A stretch of 64,000 nt of DNA from Paracoccus contaminans (GTDB taxonomy: Bacteria; Pseudomonadota; Alphaproteobacteria; Rhodobacterales; Rhodobacteraceae): NCBI RefSeq assembly GCF_002105555.1, contig NZ_CP020612.1:1914001-1978000 (forward strand), written 5' to 3'. Position numbers and translations under genes: made by a program. Every line of letters begins with the position of its first letter. Positions within the stretch are counted from its first letter, which is position 1. This document shows, piece by piece, positions 17,275 through 25,981 of this stretch. Below the pieces are notes generated by a model. The model ran no database searches. It was given only the letters and a program-made list of their open reading frames with translations, and was not told the origin of the DNA.

Positions 17275-18672
17275 ATGAGCCTTGTAGCCGCCGATGAACG
17301 TCTTGCCGCCTGCTTGCCCGCAGGGGTGCTGCGCCCGCCCGAGGACCGCTATCTGGACGAGCCGCGCGGCCGCTATCGCGGGCAGGCGGGGCTGGTCGCG
17401 GCGCCTCGGTCGGTTGATGAGGTTGCGGCCATCGTCCGGGCCTGCGCGGCCGCGCGGGTGGCGATCGTGCCGCGGGGCGGCGGCACGGGGCTGGTCGGCG
17501 GATCGGTGATGCCGGCCGGCCCCGCGCCGCTGGTCCTGTCGCTGGAACGCATGGCCGCGGTGCGGGCCGTCTGGCCCGAGGAAGACGTTCTGGTTGCCGA
17601 GGCAGGCTGCACCCTGGCGGCTGCCCAGGATGCCGCGCAACAGGCGGGGCGGATGTTTCCCCTGTCCATCGCCAGCCAGGGGACGGCCCAGATCGGCGGG
17701 GTGCTGGCGGCCAATGCCGGTGGGACGGCGGTGCTGCGCTGGGGCAATGCCCGTGCGCTGTGCCTGGGGATCGAGGCGGTGCTGCCGGATGGCTCGATCC
17801 TGCGCGAGCTGAGGCGGCTGCGCAAGGACAACACCGGCTATTCCCTGCGCGATCTGCTGATCGGGGGCGAGGGGACGCTGGGCATCATCACCGCCGCCAG
17901 TCTGCGCATGGCGCCGCTGCCTGCGGGGATCGCCACGGCGATGCTGGCCGTGCCCGGCCCGGCCGAGGCGCTGGCGCTGCTGGCGCTGGCGCAGGGGCGG
18001 TTTGCGGGCTGCGTCACGACATTCGAGCTGATCTCGGGTGTCGGGCTGGATTTCCTGGCCGAAACGCTGCCGGCCATCCGCCAGCCGCTGCCCGGCGCGC
18101 CCTGGTCGGTGCTGCTCGAACTGTCGCTGCCCGAGGGGCTGGGGCCGGACGAGGCACTGACGGGCCTGCTGGAACAGGCGATGGGAACGGGCCTTGTCAC
18201 GGACGGGGCGGTGGCGCAGTCGGGCGCGCAGGCGGGCGAATTCTGGTCGCTGCGCGAGCATCTGCCCGAGGCGAACCGCCGCATCGGCGTGGTGTCCTCG
18301 CATGACATCAGCCTGCCCTTGTCGGAAATCCCGCGCTTCATCGAGGATGCGGGCGCGATGCTGGCGGGGATGGGCGACATGCGCGTGAACTGCTTTGGCC
18401 ATCTGGGCGACGGCAACCTTCACTACAACGTCTTTCCCGCGGCCGGCCGGCGGCGCGAGGATTATGACGCGCTGCGCCCGCGGGTGCAGGAAGCCGTGCA
18501 TCAGATGGTCGTGGACCGCGGCGGGTCGTTTTCGGCCGAACACGGGGTCGGGCGGCTCAAGGCCGCCGATCTGGCGCGTTGGGGCGATCCGGCGCGGCTG
18601 GCGGCGATGCGGGCGATCAAGGCGGCGCTGGACCCCTCGGGCATCATGAACCCCGGCGCGGTGCTGGCTTGA
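17275..18672 (+). CDS. FAD-linked oxidase (D-lactate / D-2-hydroxyacid dehydrogenase family)
   Basis: 465 aa. The N-terminal FAD-binding PCMH domain has VPRGGGTGLVGG near residue 63 and the TAQIGGVLAANAGGTAVLRWG block near residue 137. The C-terminal cap includes FGHLGDGNLHYNV near residue 378 and SAEHGVGRLK near residue 422, typical of glycolate/D-lactate/D-2-hydroxyglutarate dehydrogenases. The enzyme likely oxidises a D-2-hydroxy acid and passes electrons to a flavoprotein or quinone; the exact substrate cannot be told. Confidence 0.92.
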   Translation: MSLVAADERLAACLPAGVLRPPEDRYLDEPRGRYRGQAGLVAAPRSVDEVAAIVRACAAARVAIVPRGGGTGLVGGSVMPAGPAPLVLSLERMAAVRAVWPEEDVLVAEAGCTLAAAQDAAQQAGRMFPLSIASQGTAQIGGVLAANAGGTAVLRWGNARALCLGIEAVLPDGSILRELRRLRKDNTGYSLRDLLIGGEGTLGIITAASLRMAPLPAGIATAMLAVPGPAEALALLALAQGRFAGCVTTFELISGVGLDFLAETLPAIRQPLPGAPWSVLLELSLPEGLGPDEALTGLLEQAMGTGLVTDGAVAQSGAQAGEFWSLREHLPEANRRIGVVSSHDISLPLSEIPRFIEDAGAMLAGMGDMRVNCFGHLGDGNLHYNVFPAAGRRREDYDALRPRVQEAVHQMVVDRGGSFSAEHGVGRLKAADLARWGDPARLAAMRAIKAALDPSGIMNPGAVLA

Positions 18673-18769
18673 TCGGGGCCGGAGCGGCGGCTATAGGGAC
18701 GCGCGAAAGGACGACCTTTCCCCGTCATGGGCGGCATCCGGGACGGCCCGCATCAAGGGGGCCCATCCC

Positions 18770-19201
18770 ATGCGCAGCACCGCCGACCGCATCCGCCACG
18801 TCATCCTGTTCGAACTGATCGGCCTGATCTTCCTGGTCGGGGGCGGGTGGCTGGTTGTCGGCTTTGACCCGCATGCGCTGGGCGTCGTCGGGGTGGTCTC
18901 GTCGCTGGTGGCGACGGGGTGGAACTATGCCTATAACCTGCTCTTTGACCGGGCGATGCTGCGGCTGGCTGGCACCACGCTGAAATCCCACCCCGTCCGC
19001 GCACTGCATGCCGTCCTGTTCGAGGGCGGGCTGCTGGTCATCCTGCTGCCCTTTGTGGCCTGGATGCTGGACGCCTCGCTGTGGCAGGCGCTGCTGTTCG
19101 ACCTGTCGGTTGCGGCCTTTTATATCGTCTATGGCTACGGCTTCAACTGGGCCTATGACCGGGTCTTTCCCAGCCCCGAGGCGCGGGCACGCGCCGCCTA
19201 G
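18770..19201 (+). CDS. PACE-family (chlorhexidine-type) efflux transporter
   Basis: 143 aa, four transmembrane helices in two tandem bacterial-transmembrane-pair units. First unit: [20 protein letters not shown] ... [18 protein letters not shown]. Second unit: [20 protein letters not shown] ... [14 protein letters not shown]. The repeated N.AYN.LFD pattern and acidic residue in helix 1 are family marks. PACE proteins export biocides and short diamines by proton antiport. The stop shares bases with the convergent apt stop. Confidence 0.92.
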   Translation: MRSTADRIRHVILFELIGLIFLVGGGWLVVGFDPHALGVVGVVSSLVATGWNYAYNLLFDRAMLRLAGTTLKSHPVRALHAVLFEGGLLVILLPFVAWMLDASLWQALLFDLSVAAFYIVYGYGFNWAYDRVFPSPEARARAA

Positions 19202-19751
19202 TGGCCGTCGAACTGGGTCAGGGCGTGAACCTCGACCCCCGCATCCTCGACCACGCGGCGCCCGCCCAGTTCAGGCAGGTCGATCACGAAGGCCGCGCCG
19301 ACCACCTCGGCCCCCAGCCGCCGGCACAGGTCGATCGCGGCGCGCGCCGTGCCGCCCGTCGCCAGCAGGTCATCGACGATCAGCACCCGGTCGCCCGCCG
19401 AGAGGGCGTCATCGTGAATCTCCATCACCGCCTCGCCGTATTCGAGCTGATAGGCCTGGCTGATGACCGCGCCGGGCAGCTTGCCCTTCTTGCGAATCGG
19501 CACGAATCCGGTGGACAGCTGGTGCGCAACCGCCCCCCCAGGATGAAGCCGCGCGCCTCGAGCCCCACGACCTTGTCGATATCCACCCCGGCATAGGGCG
19601 AGAGCAGCTGATCGACCGCCATGCGAAAGCCGCGCGCATCCGCGAACAGGGTGGTCACGTCGCGGAAGACGATCCCCTCATGGGGGAAATCCACGATGCT
19701 GCGGATATAGTCGCGCAGATCCTTGCGGGGCTGGGCGCTGTGGGGCTTCAT
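19198..19751 (-). pseudogene. apt: Adenine phosphoribosyltransferase, disrupted by a -1 frameshift in a G tract
   Basis: Apt recycles adenine to AMP with PRPP. The first part ([20 protein letters not shown] to [11 protein letters not shown]) and the second part ([20 protein letters not shown] to the end, with PRPP loop [14 protein letters not shown]) are both intact but in different frames. The break is at seven Gs on the coding strand (19533-19539); eight would give [22 protein letters not shown], the family sequence. This could be a genuine knock-out, slippage, or a sequencing error in a homopolymer. All else is conserved, so a recent event or error is likeliest. The start overlaps the upstream gene as ATGA. 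Confidence 0.9.
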
Positions 19752-20344
19752 GCGGGGCGGTCCATCTCGAACAGGTCGGTGACGATGCAGTAATCCTTGT
19801 AGCCGAGCCGCGCCAGCCAGCCCGAGGGCGGGCGGAAGCGGCCGGCCTCAAGGCAGTCGGGGCGGATATGGATGCCGGTGACGACGCCCAGCACGATGTG
19901 GTTTGCCTCGCCCGCCTGGCGGATGATGCGGGTTGCCCGGCATTCGATCGAGGCCGCAGCCTCGGCCACGCGGGGGCAGTCGATCGTCTCGCAGGGCGCG
20001 GGGGTGACGCCGGCCAGGGCGAATTCGCTGACCCCCGCCGGCTGGGCCGAGGTCGAGGCGTTCATCGCGTCGCGCAGGGCGCCGTCGGCGATGTTGACGC
20101 AGAACACCCGGCTTTCCGCGATCTGCGCCACGGTGTCCTTGGTGCCGGGGCGGTCGGGTTTCTGCCCGGTCGAGGCGAACATCACCTGCGGCGGCACATA
20201 GGCGGTGGCGTTGAAGAAGGAATAGGGCGCCAGGTTGTCGCCCAGCCGCCCCCTGGTCGAGAGCCAGCCGATCGGGCGCGGCGCGACGATGGCATTCCAG
20301 GGGTTGTGGGGCAGGCCATGGCCCGATTCAGGACGATAGAACAT
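19748..20344 (-). CDS. Flavin reductase-like FMN-binding split-barrel protein
   Basis: 198 aa starting [20 protein letters not shown], then [12 protein letters not shown] and [20 protein letters not shown], the FMN-binding pattern of the flavin reductase/flavoredoxin family. Further conserved pieces: GTKDTVAQI and the end block LGYKDYCIV. Proteins of this type bind FMN and often supply reduced flavin or act on small molecules; no partner oxygenase is nearby. It is coupled to apt through an ATGA overlap. Longer starts upstream lack family similarity. Confidence 0.88.
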   Translation of the reverse strand: MFYRPESGHGLPHNPWNAIVAPRPIGWLSTRGRLGDNLAPYSFFNATAYVPPQVMFASTGQKPDRPGTKDTVAQIAESRVFCVNIADGALRDAMNASTSAQPAGVSEFALAGVTPAPCETIDCPRVAEAAASIECRATRIIRQAGEANHIVLGVVTGIHIRPDCLEAGRFRPPSGWLARLGYKDYCIVTDLFEMDRPA

Positions 20345-20493
20345 ATGCGCGGGCCTCGGTCCTGACTGGTTCGCGGGCATCCTGCCTGCGCGGCGCGCCC
20401 GCCGCAACCGCTCGCGCGCATGCGGATTTGTCGTTCAACCCGGCCCCCCGGATGCTAAGCGCGCGCCGACTGCCTGCATGATGCGCGCCCCCT

Positions 20494-21114
20494 ATGTATG
20501 ACCTGTGCCCCGAAACCGATGCCGACACGCCCGCTGTCGAGGCGTTGCTCGACCTGTGCTTTGCGCCGGGCCGCACCGCGCTGTCATCTTATCGCCTGCG
20601 CGATGGGGTGCCGCCCGTCCGCGATCTGTGCCTGATCCTGCGCGGGGACGGTGGCACGCTGGCCGGGGCGATTCGCTATTGGCCGGTGCGCGTGGCGGCG
20701 CGGCCGGTGCTGCTGCTGGGGCCGGTGGCTGTCCATCCCACCGCCCAGGGCGAGGGGCTGGGCGGCCTGCTGATGCGCGAGAGCCTGGCGCGCGCCCGCG
20801 CGATGGGATGGGCGCGGGTCATGCTGGTGGGCGATGCGCCCTATTATTCCCGCTTCGGCTTTGCCCGGCTGGAGGGGGTGGAGATGCCGCCCCCCACCAA
20901 TCCCGACCGGGTTCTGGGGCTGGAACTTCGCCCCGGCGCATGGGTTGACCTGCGGGGCCGGGTCGAGCGCGAAACCGGCGCCGCGGTGCTGGCCGGGCTG
21001 GCCGAGATCGGGCAGCTGCCGGCGCTGCAACCGGCCTGCACCCAGGTCGATGCGCCCGCAGCACCCCGGCGCGCGCCCCGCGACCATGCCGAACGCCAAG
21101 GACAGACCCGATGA
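20494..21114 (+). CDS. GNAT-family N-acetyltransferase (YhbS-like)
   Basis: 206 aa. The acetyl-CoA fold covers the first 150 residues, with LLGPVAVHPTAQGEGLGGLL near residue 75 holding the pyrophosphate-binding loop, and APYYSRFGF near residue 120, the YhbS/COG3153 signature. The C-terminal 50 residues are variable. The substrate is unknown. The stop overlaps the next ATG. Confidence 0.9.
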   Translation: MYDLCPETDADTPAVEALLDLCFAPGRTALSSYRLRDGVPPVRDLCLILRGDGGTLAGAIRYWPVRVAARPVLLLGPVAVHPTAQGEGLGGLLMRESLARARAMGWARVMLVGDAPYYSRFGFARLEGVEMPPPTNPDRVLGLELRPGAWVDLRGRVERETGAAVLAGLAEIGQLPALQPACTQVDAPAAPRRAPRDHAERQGQTR

Positions 21115-21926
21115 CAGCACATTCCATCACCCCCCGGCAGGCGATCCTGCCCCCCATCGACGATCCTTCCGTCCATGCCGAGGTGGACCGCCTGGCCCGG
21201 CGCTATGTCGCCGCCGGGGGGCTGGGCATGGATCTGCTGGCAGCGGTCGGCGGCAGCGCGCAGGGGCTGATCGAACGGTTGCCGGCCTTCGTGCGCAGCC
21301 GCCTGGACGATCTGGCGATGACGGCGCTGGACCGGGCGTTCCGCGCCGCCAGCCGCTCGCGCCGGGTGGTGCGCGACCGGGGCGACTGGTTCAACCGGCT
21401 TGCCTCGGCGGTGACGGGGGCGGCGGGGGGCGTGGGCGGATTGCCGGCCGCGATGGTCGAGCTGCCCCTGTCGGTGACGATGCTGCTGCGCTCGATCCTG
21501 GGGATCGCCGAGGAATACGGCTTTGACGCGAGCGCCGAGGAAACGCGGATCGAGGCGCTGCGCGTCTTTGCCGCGGCCGGGCCGATGTCGGATGACGACG
21601 GGGCCGATCTGGGCCTGGTCGCGGCGCGGCTGTCGATCACGGGGCAAAGCGTGCAGACGCTGATCGCGCGCATCGCGCCGCGCTTTGCGGGCGTGCTGGG
21701 CCAGAAGCTGGCGGCGCAGGCGACGCCGGTATTCGGCGCCGTGGCGGGGGCGTCGATCAACTATACCTTTGCGCGCTATTATCAGGAAATCGCGCGGGTC
21801 CATTTCGGGCTGCTGCGCCTTGCGCGTGAAACCGGCCTGCCGCGCGAGGCGCTGACCGAGGCGCTGCGCCTGCGCATCGAAACCCTGTCGGCCGCAAGGG
21901 CGGCGCGCCGCGCGGGCCGGGGCTGA
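21111..21926 (+). CDS. EcsC-family protein
   Basis: 271 aa with an EcsC domain: VDRLARRYVAAGG, LPAAMVELPLSVTMLLRSIL near residue 120, GIAEEYGFD, and a glycine/alanine-rich middle segment (FGAVAGASINYTFARYYQEIA) that may be membrane-associated. EcsC proteins are widespread and poorly understood; in Bacillus one is encoded with an ABC exporter. No ABC genes are adjacent here. Translationally coupled to the acetyltransferase upstream. Confidence 0.88.
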   Translation: MTAHSITPRQAILPPIDDPSVHAEVDRLARRYVAAGGLGMDLLAAVGGSAQGLIERLPAFVRSRLDDLAMTALDRAFRAASRSRRVVRDRGDWFNRLASAVTGAAGGVGGLPAAMVELPLSVTMLLRSILGIAEEYGFDASAEETRIEALRVFAAAGPMSDDDGADLGLVAARLSITGQSVQTLIARIAPRFAGVLGQKLAAQATPVFGAVAGASINYTFARYYQEIARVHFGLLRLARETGLPREALTEALRLRIETLSAARAARRAGRG

Positions 21927-21951
21927 GCAAGCAGCCGGCGCCGGGCGGGCG

Positions 21952-22860
21952 TCAGGCCAGCTCGTGCGCCCAGGGCGGATCGGCGCCGGGGCGCGAGACG
22001 GTCAGGGCGGCTGCGCGCGCCGCATGGGCCAGCGCCGCGGACAGGGCCGGCTCGTCCAGCCGGTCCAGCCGGCCCAGCGCCCCGGCGCGGTGCAGCGCGT
22101 CCAGCATCCCGGCGTTGAAGGTATCGCCCGCCCCGATCGTGTCGGCGACCTGAACCCGCATCGCGGGCGCGGCAAGGCGCAAAGCGGCGGTATGGGCGGC
22201 GGCGCCCTGCGCGCCGCTGGTGGTCAGCACCAGCCGCACACCTCGCGCCATGAGCCGCCGGGCAGCACCCTCGGCACTGTCCCCCGGCCAGAGCCAGTCA
22301 AGATCGTCGCCCGACAGCTTGACGATCGAGGCAAGGCCGAACAGCCGGTCGAGCCGGGCGCGATAGGCGTTCTCGTCCCCGACAAAGAACGGGCGGATGT
22401 TCGGGTCCAGCATGACCGGCACCCCTGCCTGGGCCGCGCGCGCCGCCAGCGTCTCGATCGTCGCGCCGCAAGGGTCGGGGACAAGGCTGATCCCGCCGAT
22501 GAACAGCGCCGCCAGGCCAGGGGGCAGGGCAGGCAGGTCGGCATCGGCAAACATCCGGCCGGCCGAACCCTCGTCATAAAAGGAATAGCGCGCATCGCCC
22601 CCTGCAAGGCTGACGACGGCCAGCGTCGTCAGGCGGTCGGTGCGCGGGCAGCGAGCCGTGTCCACCCCCGCCTTGGCCAGCGGGCCCAGCAGCGCCTCGC
22701 CAAAGCCGTCGCGCGAGATCGGCCACAGATAGGCCGTCGGCGCCCCCAGCCGCCCCAGCGCCACCGCGGTGTTATAGACGGCGCCGCCGGGCAGGGGGCG
22801 CAGCGTCCCGTCCGGCTGGGGAACCATGTCGATCAGCGATTCGCCCGAACAGAGGATCAT
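21952..22860 (-). CDS. PfkB-family carbohydrate kinase (fructokinase-like)
   Basis: 302 aa ribokinase-fold kinase. The N-terminal MILCSGESLIDMVPQPDG and GGAVYNTAVALGRLG are substrate-side motifs. The anion-hole and catalytic base motif DTIGAGDTFNAGML is near residue 243. Fructokinases have this GEsLiDm start, so fructose is the likeliest sugar, but no transport or sugar regulon genes lie alongside. Convergent with the ecsC-type gene. Confidence 0.9.
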   Translation of the reverse strand: MILCSGESLIDMVPQPDGTLRPLPGGAVYNTAVALGRLGAPTAYLWPISRDGFGEALLGPLAKAGVDTARCPRTDRLTTLAVVSLAGGDARYSFYDEGSAGRMFADADLPALPPGLAALFIGGISLVPDPCGATIETLAARAAQAGVPVMLDPNIRPFFVGDENAYRARLDRLFGLASIVKLSGDDLDWLWPGDSAEGAARRLMARGVRLVLTTSGAQGAAAHTAALRLAAPAMRVQVADTIGAGDTFNAGMLDALHRAGALGRLDRLDEPALSAALAHAARAAALTVSRPGADPPWAHELA

Positions 22861-23390
22861 TGCGCAGCCTTTCCTTGCCGCTGCGCCCTATAGGCGCAGG
22901 CGCGGCGTCGGAAAAGGGGGCGCGCCCCCGCGCCTGCCCGCCCATGGGCGCGGGATTTTTGCAGACAGGGGCCGCATGGCCTGCCCTGCAAAGGCCGCGC
23001 GCAAGGGAAGGGGGCCTGAGGATTGCGCCGTGCCCGGCCGCTACGTTGAAGGGCCTGTGCAGGCAGGGGAGCTGTGCGCCGACGCAACGACGAGCCGGCC
23101 GGGCCGTCGCCGCCGATCGCGCCTTGGCGGCGCAGCGGCGATGCCGGGGCTGGGCGTTGGGGCCGGTGGGCGCGAGCGATGCGCCCCATTGGGGCGTGGC
23201 TGGCCGTGGCCCTGTGCACGGGGCAGGCGGCAGAAAGCGGTGTCCGGGTGCCGTGTGCCGCGCCCTGCGGGAAGGAGTGCGAACAGGCGGCCATCCGGCC
23301 CTGGGGCGCCAGCGCAGCGCCCTGTGGTGAGCCGCGCCCGGCCAGTGCTCAGCCGGCCCCGCCCAAGGAGGGCCGGCCAACCCCGCCCTG
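22861..23390. other. 530-bp gene-poor stretch
   Basis: GC-rich, with overlapping open frames on both strands but no ribosome binding site or recognisable product. The part next to 22861 must hold the promoter of the divergently placed PfkB kinase gene. One frame (from 23179) could encode a 72-residue cysteine-containing peptide with a signal-like start; I do not call it. Confidence 0.5.
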
Positions 23391-24710
23391 TCAGTAGCCG
23401 CGGATCACATAGCCGCCAGAACCGGACAAGCCGCCCGGCAGGCCGAAGGCGCCCGGCCCGTCCGGCATGGTGACATATCCGCCCGAGACGCCGCCGATCT
23501 GGACATAACCCCCGCGCTCGGCCGCCCATATCAGCGCCGCCAGCGCGGCAAGCCCCAGGATGACGGCCAGGGCAATCTTCCATGCCGACCAGGGGCGATC
23601 ACCCTGCACCCGGCCGGACTGGCCATTGACGACGAAGCGATAGCTCTGCCCGTTGTATTTATAGGCCGCAAGCCAGATCGGCAGCAGGACATGCTTGAAC
23701 GTCTCGGCGGAAAACTCGGTATCCAGCGCCTCGATCTGCTGGACATCGCCGCCCATGTCGCGCCGCACGTCCATGCCGATCACGCCGCCCATTTCCTGCC
23801 GGGCGATGGCATGGCCTTCGGCCAGCGGCACCGTATAGCTTTCGGCCTGAAAGCCGGCCAGATATTGCGGATCATAGCTGACCATATGCGACAGATCCCA
23901 CGGCGCCAGCGCATCGGTGAACCGCCGCGGCAGCGAGGATGAGGCCAGCACCAGCACATCATTGAAGCCGCGCGCCACCTGGCCGGCGACGCGGGTCCAG
24001 CGCGTGCGCATGACCTGCTGGGGAACCTGCTGCAGGCGGCCGTTCACCTCCTGCGTGACATGGACCGTCTCGAAATAGTGATCGCCCCGCAGGCCCTGAT
24101 AGCGGCTGCGGGTCTGGGCATCGAAAGTCCAGAAGGGTGAATAGACGCCCTGCATCCGCCGCCCGCGGCGCGCATATTGCGTCAGGCCGCTCGGGGCGAA
24201 CCACAACCCCTTGAGCCAGTCGTCCAGCGCGGCGCGGGCCTGATCCTCGGTCAGCAGGAAGGGCAGCACCCCTTGCGGCTTGAGCAGGCGGGCCGTTCCC
24301 GTGTCGGTGACGACCGGCGTGGCGCAGAAGGGGCAAAGGCCGGCATGATTGCTGCCGTCGATCTCGATCCGGGCACCGCAGTTGGGGCAGGACATAGTGC
24401 GCACCGTCTGCGCAAGGTCCGATCCGCGGTCGATCTGCAAACCCTGCGCCAGCGGGATTTCCGCCAGATCCGGCGCCTTGTGGCCGGCGTCCCACTGAAT
24501 CGCGCGGCCGGTGCGCGGATCGCGCAGCAGCGCGTCCTGCCCCTCGGCCCCGCCCGCCGCCTGCCGCGCAGGGGCGCGGCCTGCGCCCGGCGAAATGGTC
24601 TGGACATGTCCGCAATAGGGGCAGGTCAGGGCGTTCTGGCCAGGGCTGAATTGCAGGCTCGCGCCGCAGTTCTCGCACGGATAGCGATGTTCAATCTGGG
24701 GCGTCGGCAT
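23391..24710 (-). CDS. Zinc-ribbon membrane protein (often annotated helicase-like), TelA/SPFH-linked
   Basis: 439 aa. Two zinc ribbons: CENCGASLQF...CPYCGHVQ near residues 14-37 and CPNCGARIEID...CPFCATP near residues 114-136. A middle domain contains YSPFWTFDAQTRSRYQG and YFETVHVTQEV. Near residue 380 is one transmembrane helix (WKIALAVILGLAALAALIWA), followed by a Gly-rich tail. Despite frequent 'PriA/helicase' labels there is no helicase motif. Neighbouring SPFH, DUF2927 and TelA genes on the same strand suggest a membrane-stress or envelope role; function unknown. Confidence 0.85.
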   Translation of the reverse strand: MPTPQIEHRYPCENCGASLQFSPGQNALTCPYCGHVQTISPGAGRAPARQAAGGAEGQDALLRDPRTGRAIQWDAGHKAPDLAEIPLAQGLQIDRGSDLAQTVRTMSCPNCGARIEIDGSNHAGLCPFCATPVVTDTGTARLLKPQGVLPFLLTEDQARAALDDWLKGLWFAPSGLTQYARRGRRMQGVYSPFWTFDAQTRSRYQGLRGDHYFETVHVTQEVNGRLQQVPQQVMRTRWTRVAGQVARGFNDVLVLASSSLPRRFTDALAPWDLSHMVSYDPQYLAGFQAESYTVPLAEGHAIARQEMGGVIGMDVRRDMGGDVQQIEALDTEFSAETFKHVLLPIWLAAYKYNGQSYRFVVNGQSGRVQGDRPWSAWKIALAVILGLAALAALIWAAERGGYVQIGGVSGGYVTMPDGPGAFGLPGGLSGSGGYVIRGY

Positions 24711-24734
24711 GGGGCCTTTCCGCTGATGGCGCGG

Positions 24735-24780
24735 GCGGTCCGGGGGCCAGCCCCCCGGACCCGCGGGATCTCTCCCGCCG
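24735..24780. repeat. Palindromic intergenic repeat, variant
   Basis: GGTCCGGGGG and CCCCCGGACC form a perfect 10-bp stem around CCAGC, followed by CGCGGGATCTCTCCCGCC. The layout (GC hairpin, then CCCGCGGGAT) resembles the element at 17231. It fills the gap between the SPFH and zinc-ribbon genes and could act as an RNA stabiliser or terminator. Confidence 0.6.
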
Positions 24781-24794
24781 CTGGTCGCGCAGTT

Positions 24795-25919
24795 TTATTT
24801 CTGCGGCAGGGGCGGGGGCAGCATGGTGAACAGCTGGCCCAGGGCAGGCACCTCGTCAGCCTCTTTCCAGCCGTCCTGTCCGGGCGTCCAGACCAGCGTG
24901 TCGCGGCTGAAGCGGCCCTCGTTCATCAGCCGTCCCAGGTCGGCCTTGCTGTATGGGCCGCTGGCGGCCCCGTCGAGCGCGATGTGCCAGACGGTTTCGG
25001 ACGGCGCCGAGGGACCGGCGATCATGCCCGGCTGCGGCTGGAGGGCGGGGGGCTGCTGCTGGGCGGCCATCTGCCCCCAGGGGCCGCGCATGCCCATGCC
25101 CAGCGCGGCGCCCAGGCCGGCCCCAAGGCCCGCCCCCATCCCCCCGTTCTGGGTGGATGCGTTCAGCATCGCTTCGGTCTGGGCATATTGGCCGAACCGG
25201 CCGAGATCGCCGACGATCCCCATCGAGGTGCGCTTGTCGAGCATGCGCTCCACCTCGTCGGGCAACGATATGTTCTCGATATAAAATTCTGGCAGGGTCA
25301 GGCCATACTGGGCCACGGTCGGCTGGATCGCCTTGGCGACCATCTGCCCCAGCTGCTGGGTATTCGCCGCCATGTCGAGGACCGGGATGCCGGAGGAAGC
25401 CAGAAGGCGCGAGAACGCCTCGACGATGACGTTGCGCAGCTGATAGCTGATCTCGTCGGCGGTGAATTCGCCGTCGGTCCCCACGATTTCACGCATGAAG
25501 GCGGCCGGGTCGGTCACGCGCATCGAATAGGTGCCGAAGGCGCGCAGCCGCACCGGGCCGAATTCGGGATCGCGCGCCATGATCGGGTTGCGCGTGCCCC
25601 ATTTCAGGTCGTTGAACCGGGTCGTGTTGACGAAATAGATTTCCGACTTGAACGGGCTGCGGAAGCCATGATCCCAGTGCTGGAGCCGCGTCAGGATCGG
25701 CAGGTTGTTGGTTTCCAGCATGTAAAGGCCAGGGCCGAACACATCCGCCAGCTGCCCCTCATGGATGAACACGGCGGCCTGCCCCTCGCGCACGGTCAGC
25801 TTGGCGCCGTATTTGATCGCCCGCCCGCGGGCTTCATAGCGCCACACCATCGTGTCGCGGGTGTCGTCCACCCATTCGATCACGTCGATGAATTCGCCGG
25901 TCAGAAAGTCGAAAACCAT
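24795..25919 (-). CDS. SPFH/Band-7 protein with C-terminal GYF_2 (DUF4339) domain
   Basis: 374 aa. The N-terminal SPFH domain (IKYGAKLTVREGQAAVFIHE onward, residues 35-220) resembles the YdjI 'virion core protein' group. A glycine-rich hinge (GAGLGAGLGAALGMGMRGPW) near residue 265 is followed by a GYF_2 domain (WHIALDGAASGPYSKADLGR ... TPGQDGWKEA) at residues 310-360. SPFH proteins assemble on membranes as scaffolds. GYF_2 domains bind proline-rich peptides, perhaps from neighbours. Same-strand companions are a zinc-ribbon protein, DUF2927 and TelA. Confidence 0.9.
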   Translation of the reverse strand: MVFDFLTGEFIDVIEWVDDTRDTMVWRYEARGRAIKYGAKLTVREGQAAVFIHEGQLADVFGPGLYMLETNNLPILTRLQHWDHGFRSPFKSEIYFVNTTRFNDLKWGTRNPIMARDPEFGPVRLRAFGTYSMRVTDPAAFMREIVGTDGEFTADEISYQLRNVIVEAFSRLLASSGIPVLDMAANTQQLGQMVAKAIQPTVAQYGLTLPEFYIENISLPDEVERMLDKRTSMGIVGDLGRFGQYAQTEAMLNASTQNGGMGAGLGAGLGAALGMGMRGPWGQMAAQQQPPALQPQPGMIAGPSAPSETVWHIALDGAASGPYSKADLGRLMNEGRFSRDTLVWTPGQDGWKEADEVPALGQLFTMLPPPLPQK

Positions 25920-25981
25920 GGGTTTCCTCCGCTTGAGGTCGGGGCGGGAACGCGCGGGAACGCGCGGGCGTTCCGCCGCAC

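Noticed and set aside
16585..18543. 652-codon minus-strand frame
   Set aside because: Antisense to the acetyltransferase and FAD oxidase genes; Arg/Gln/His-rich shadow translation.
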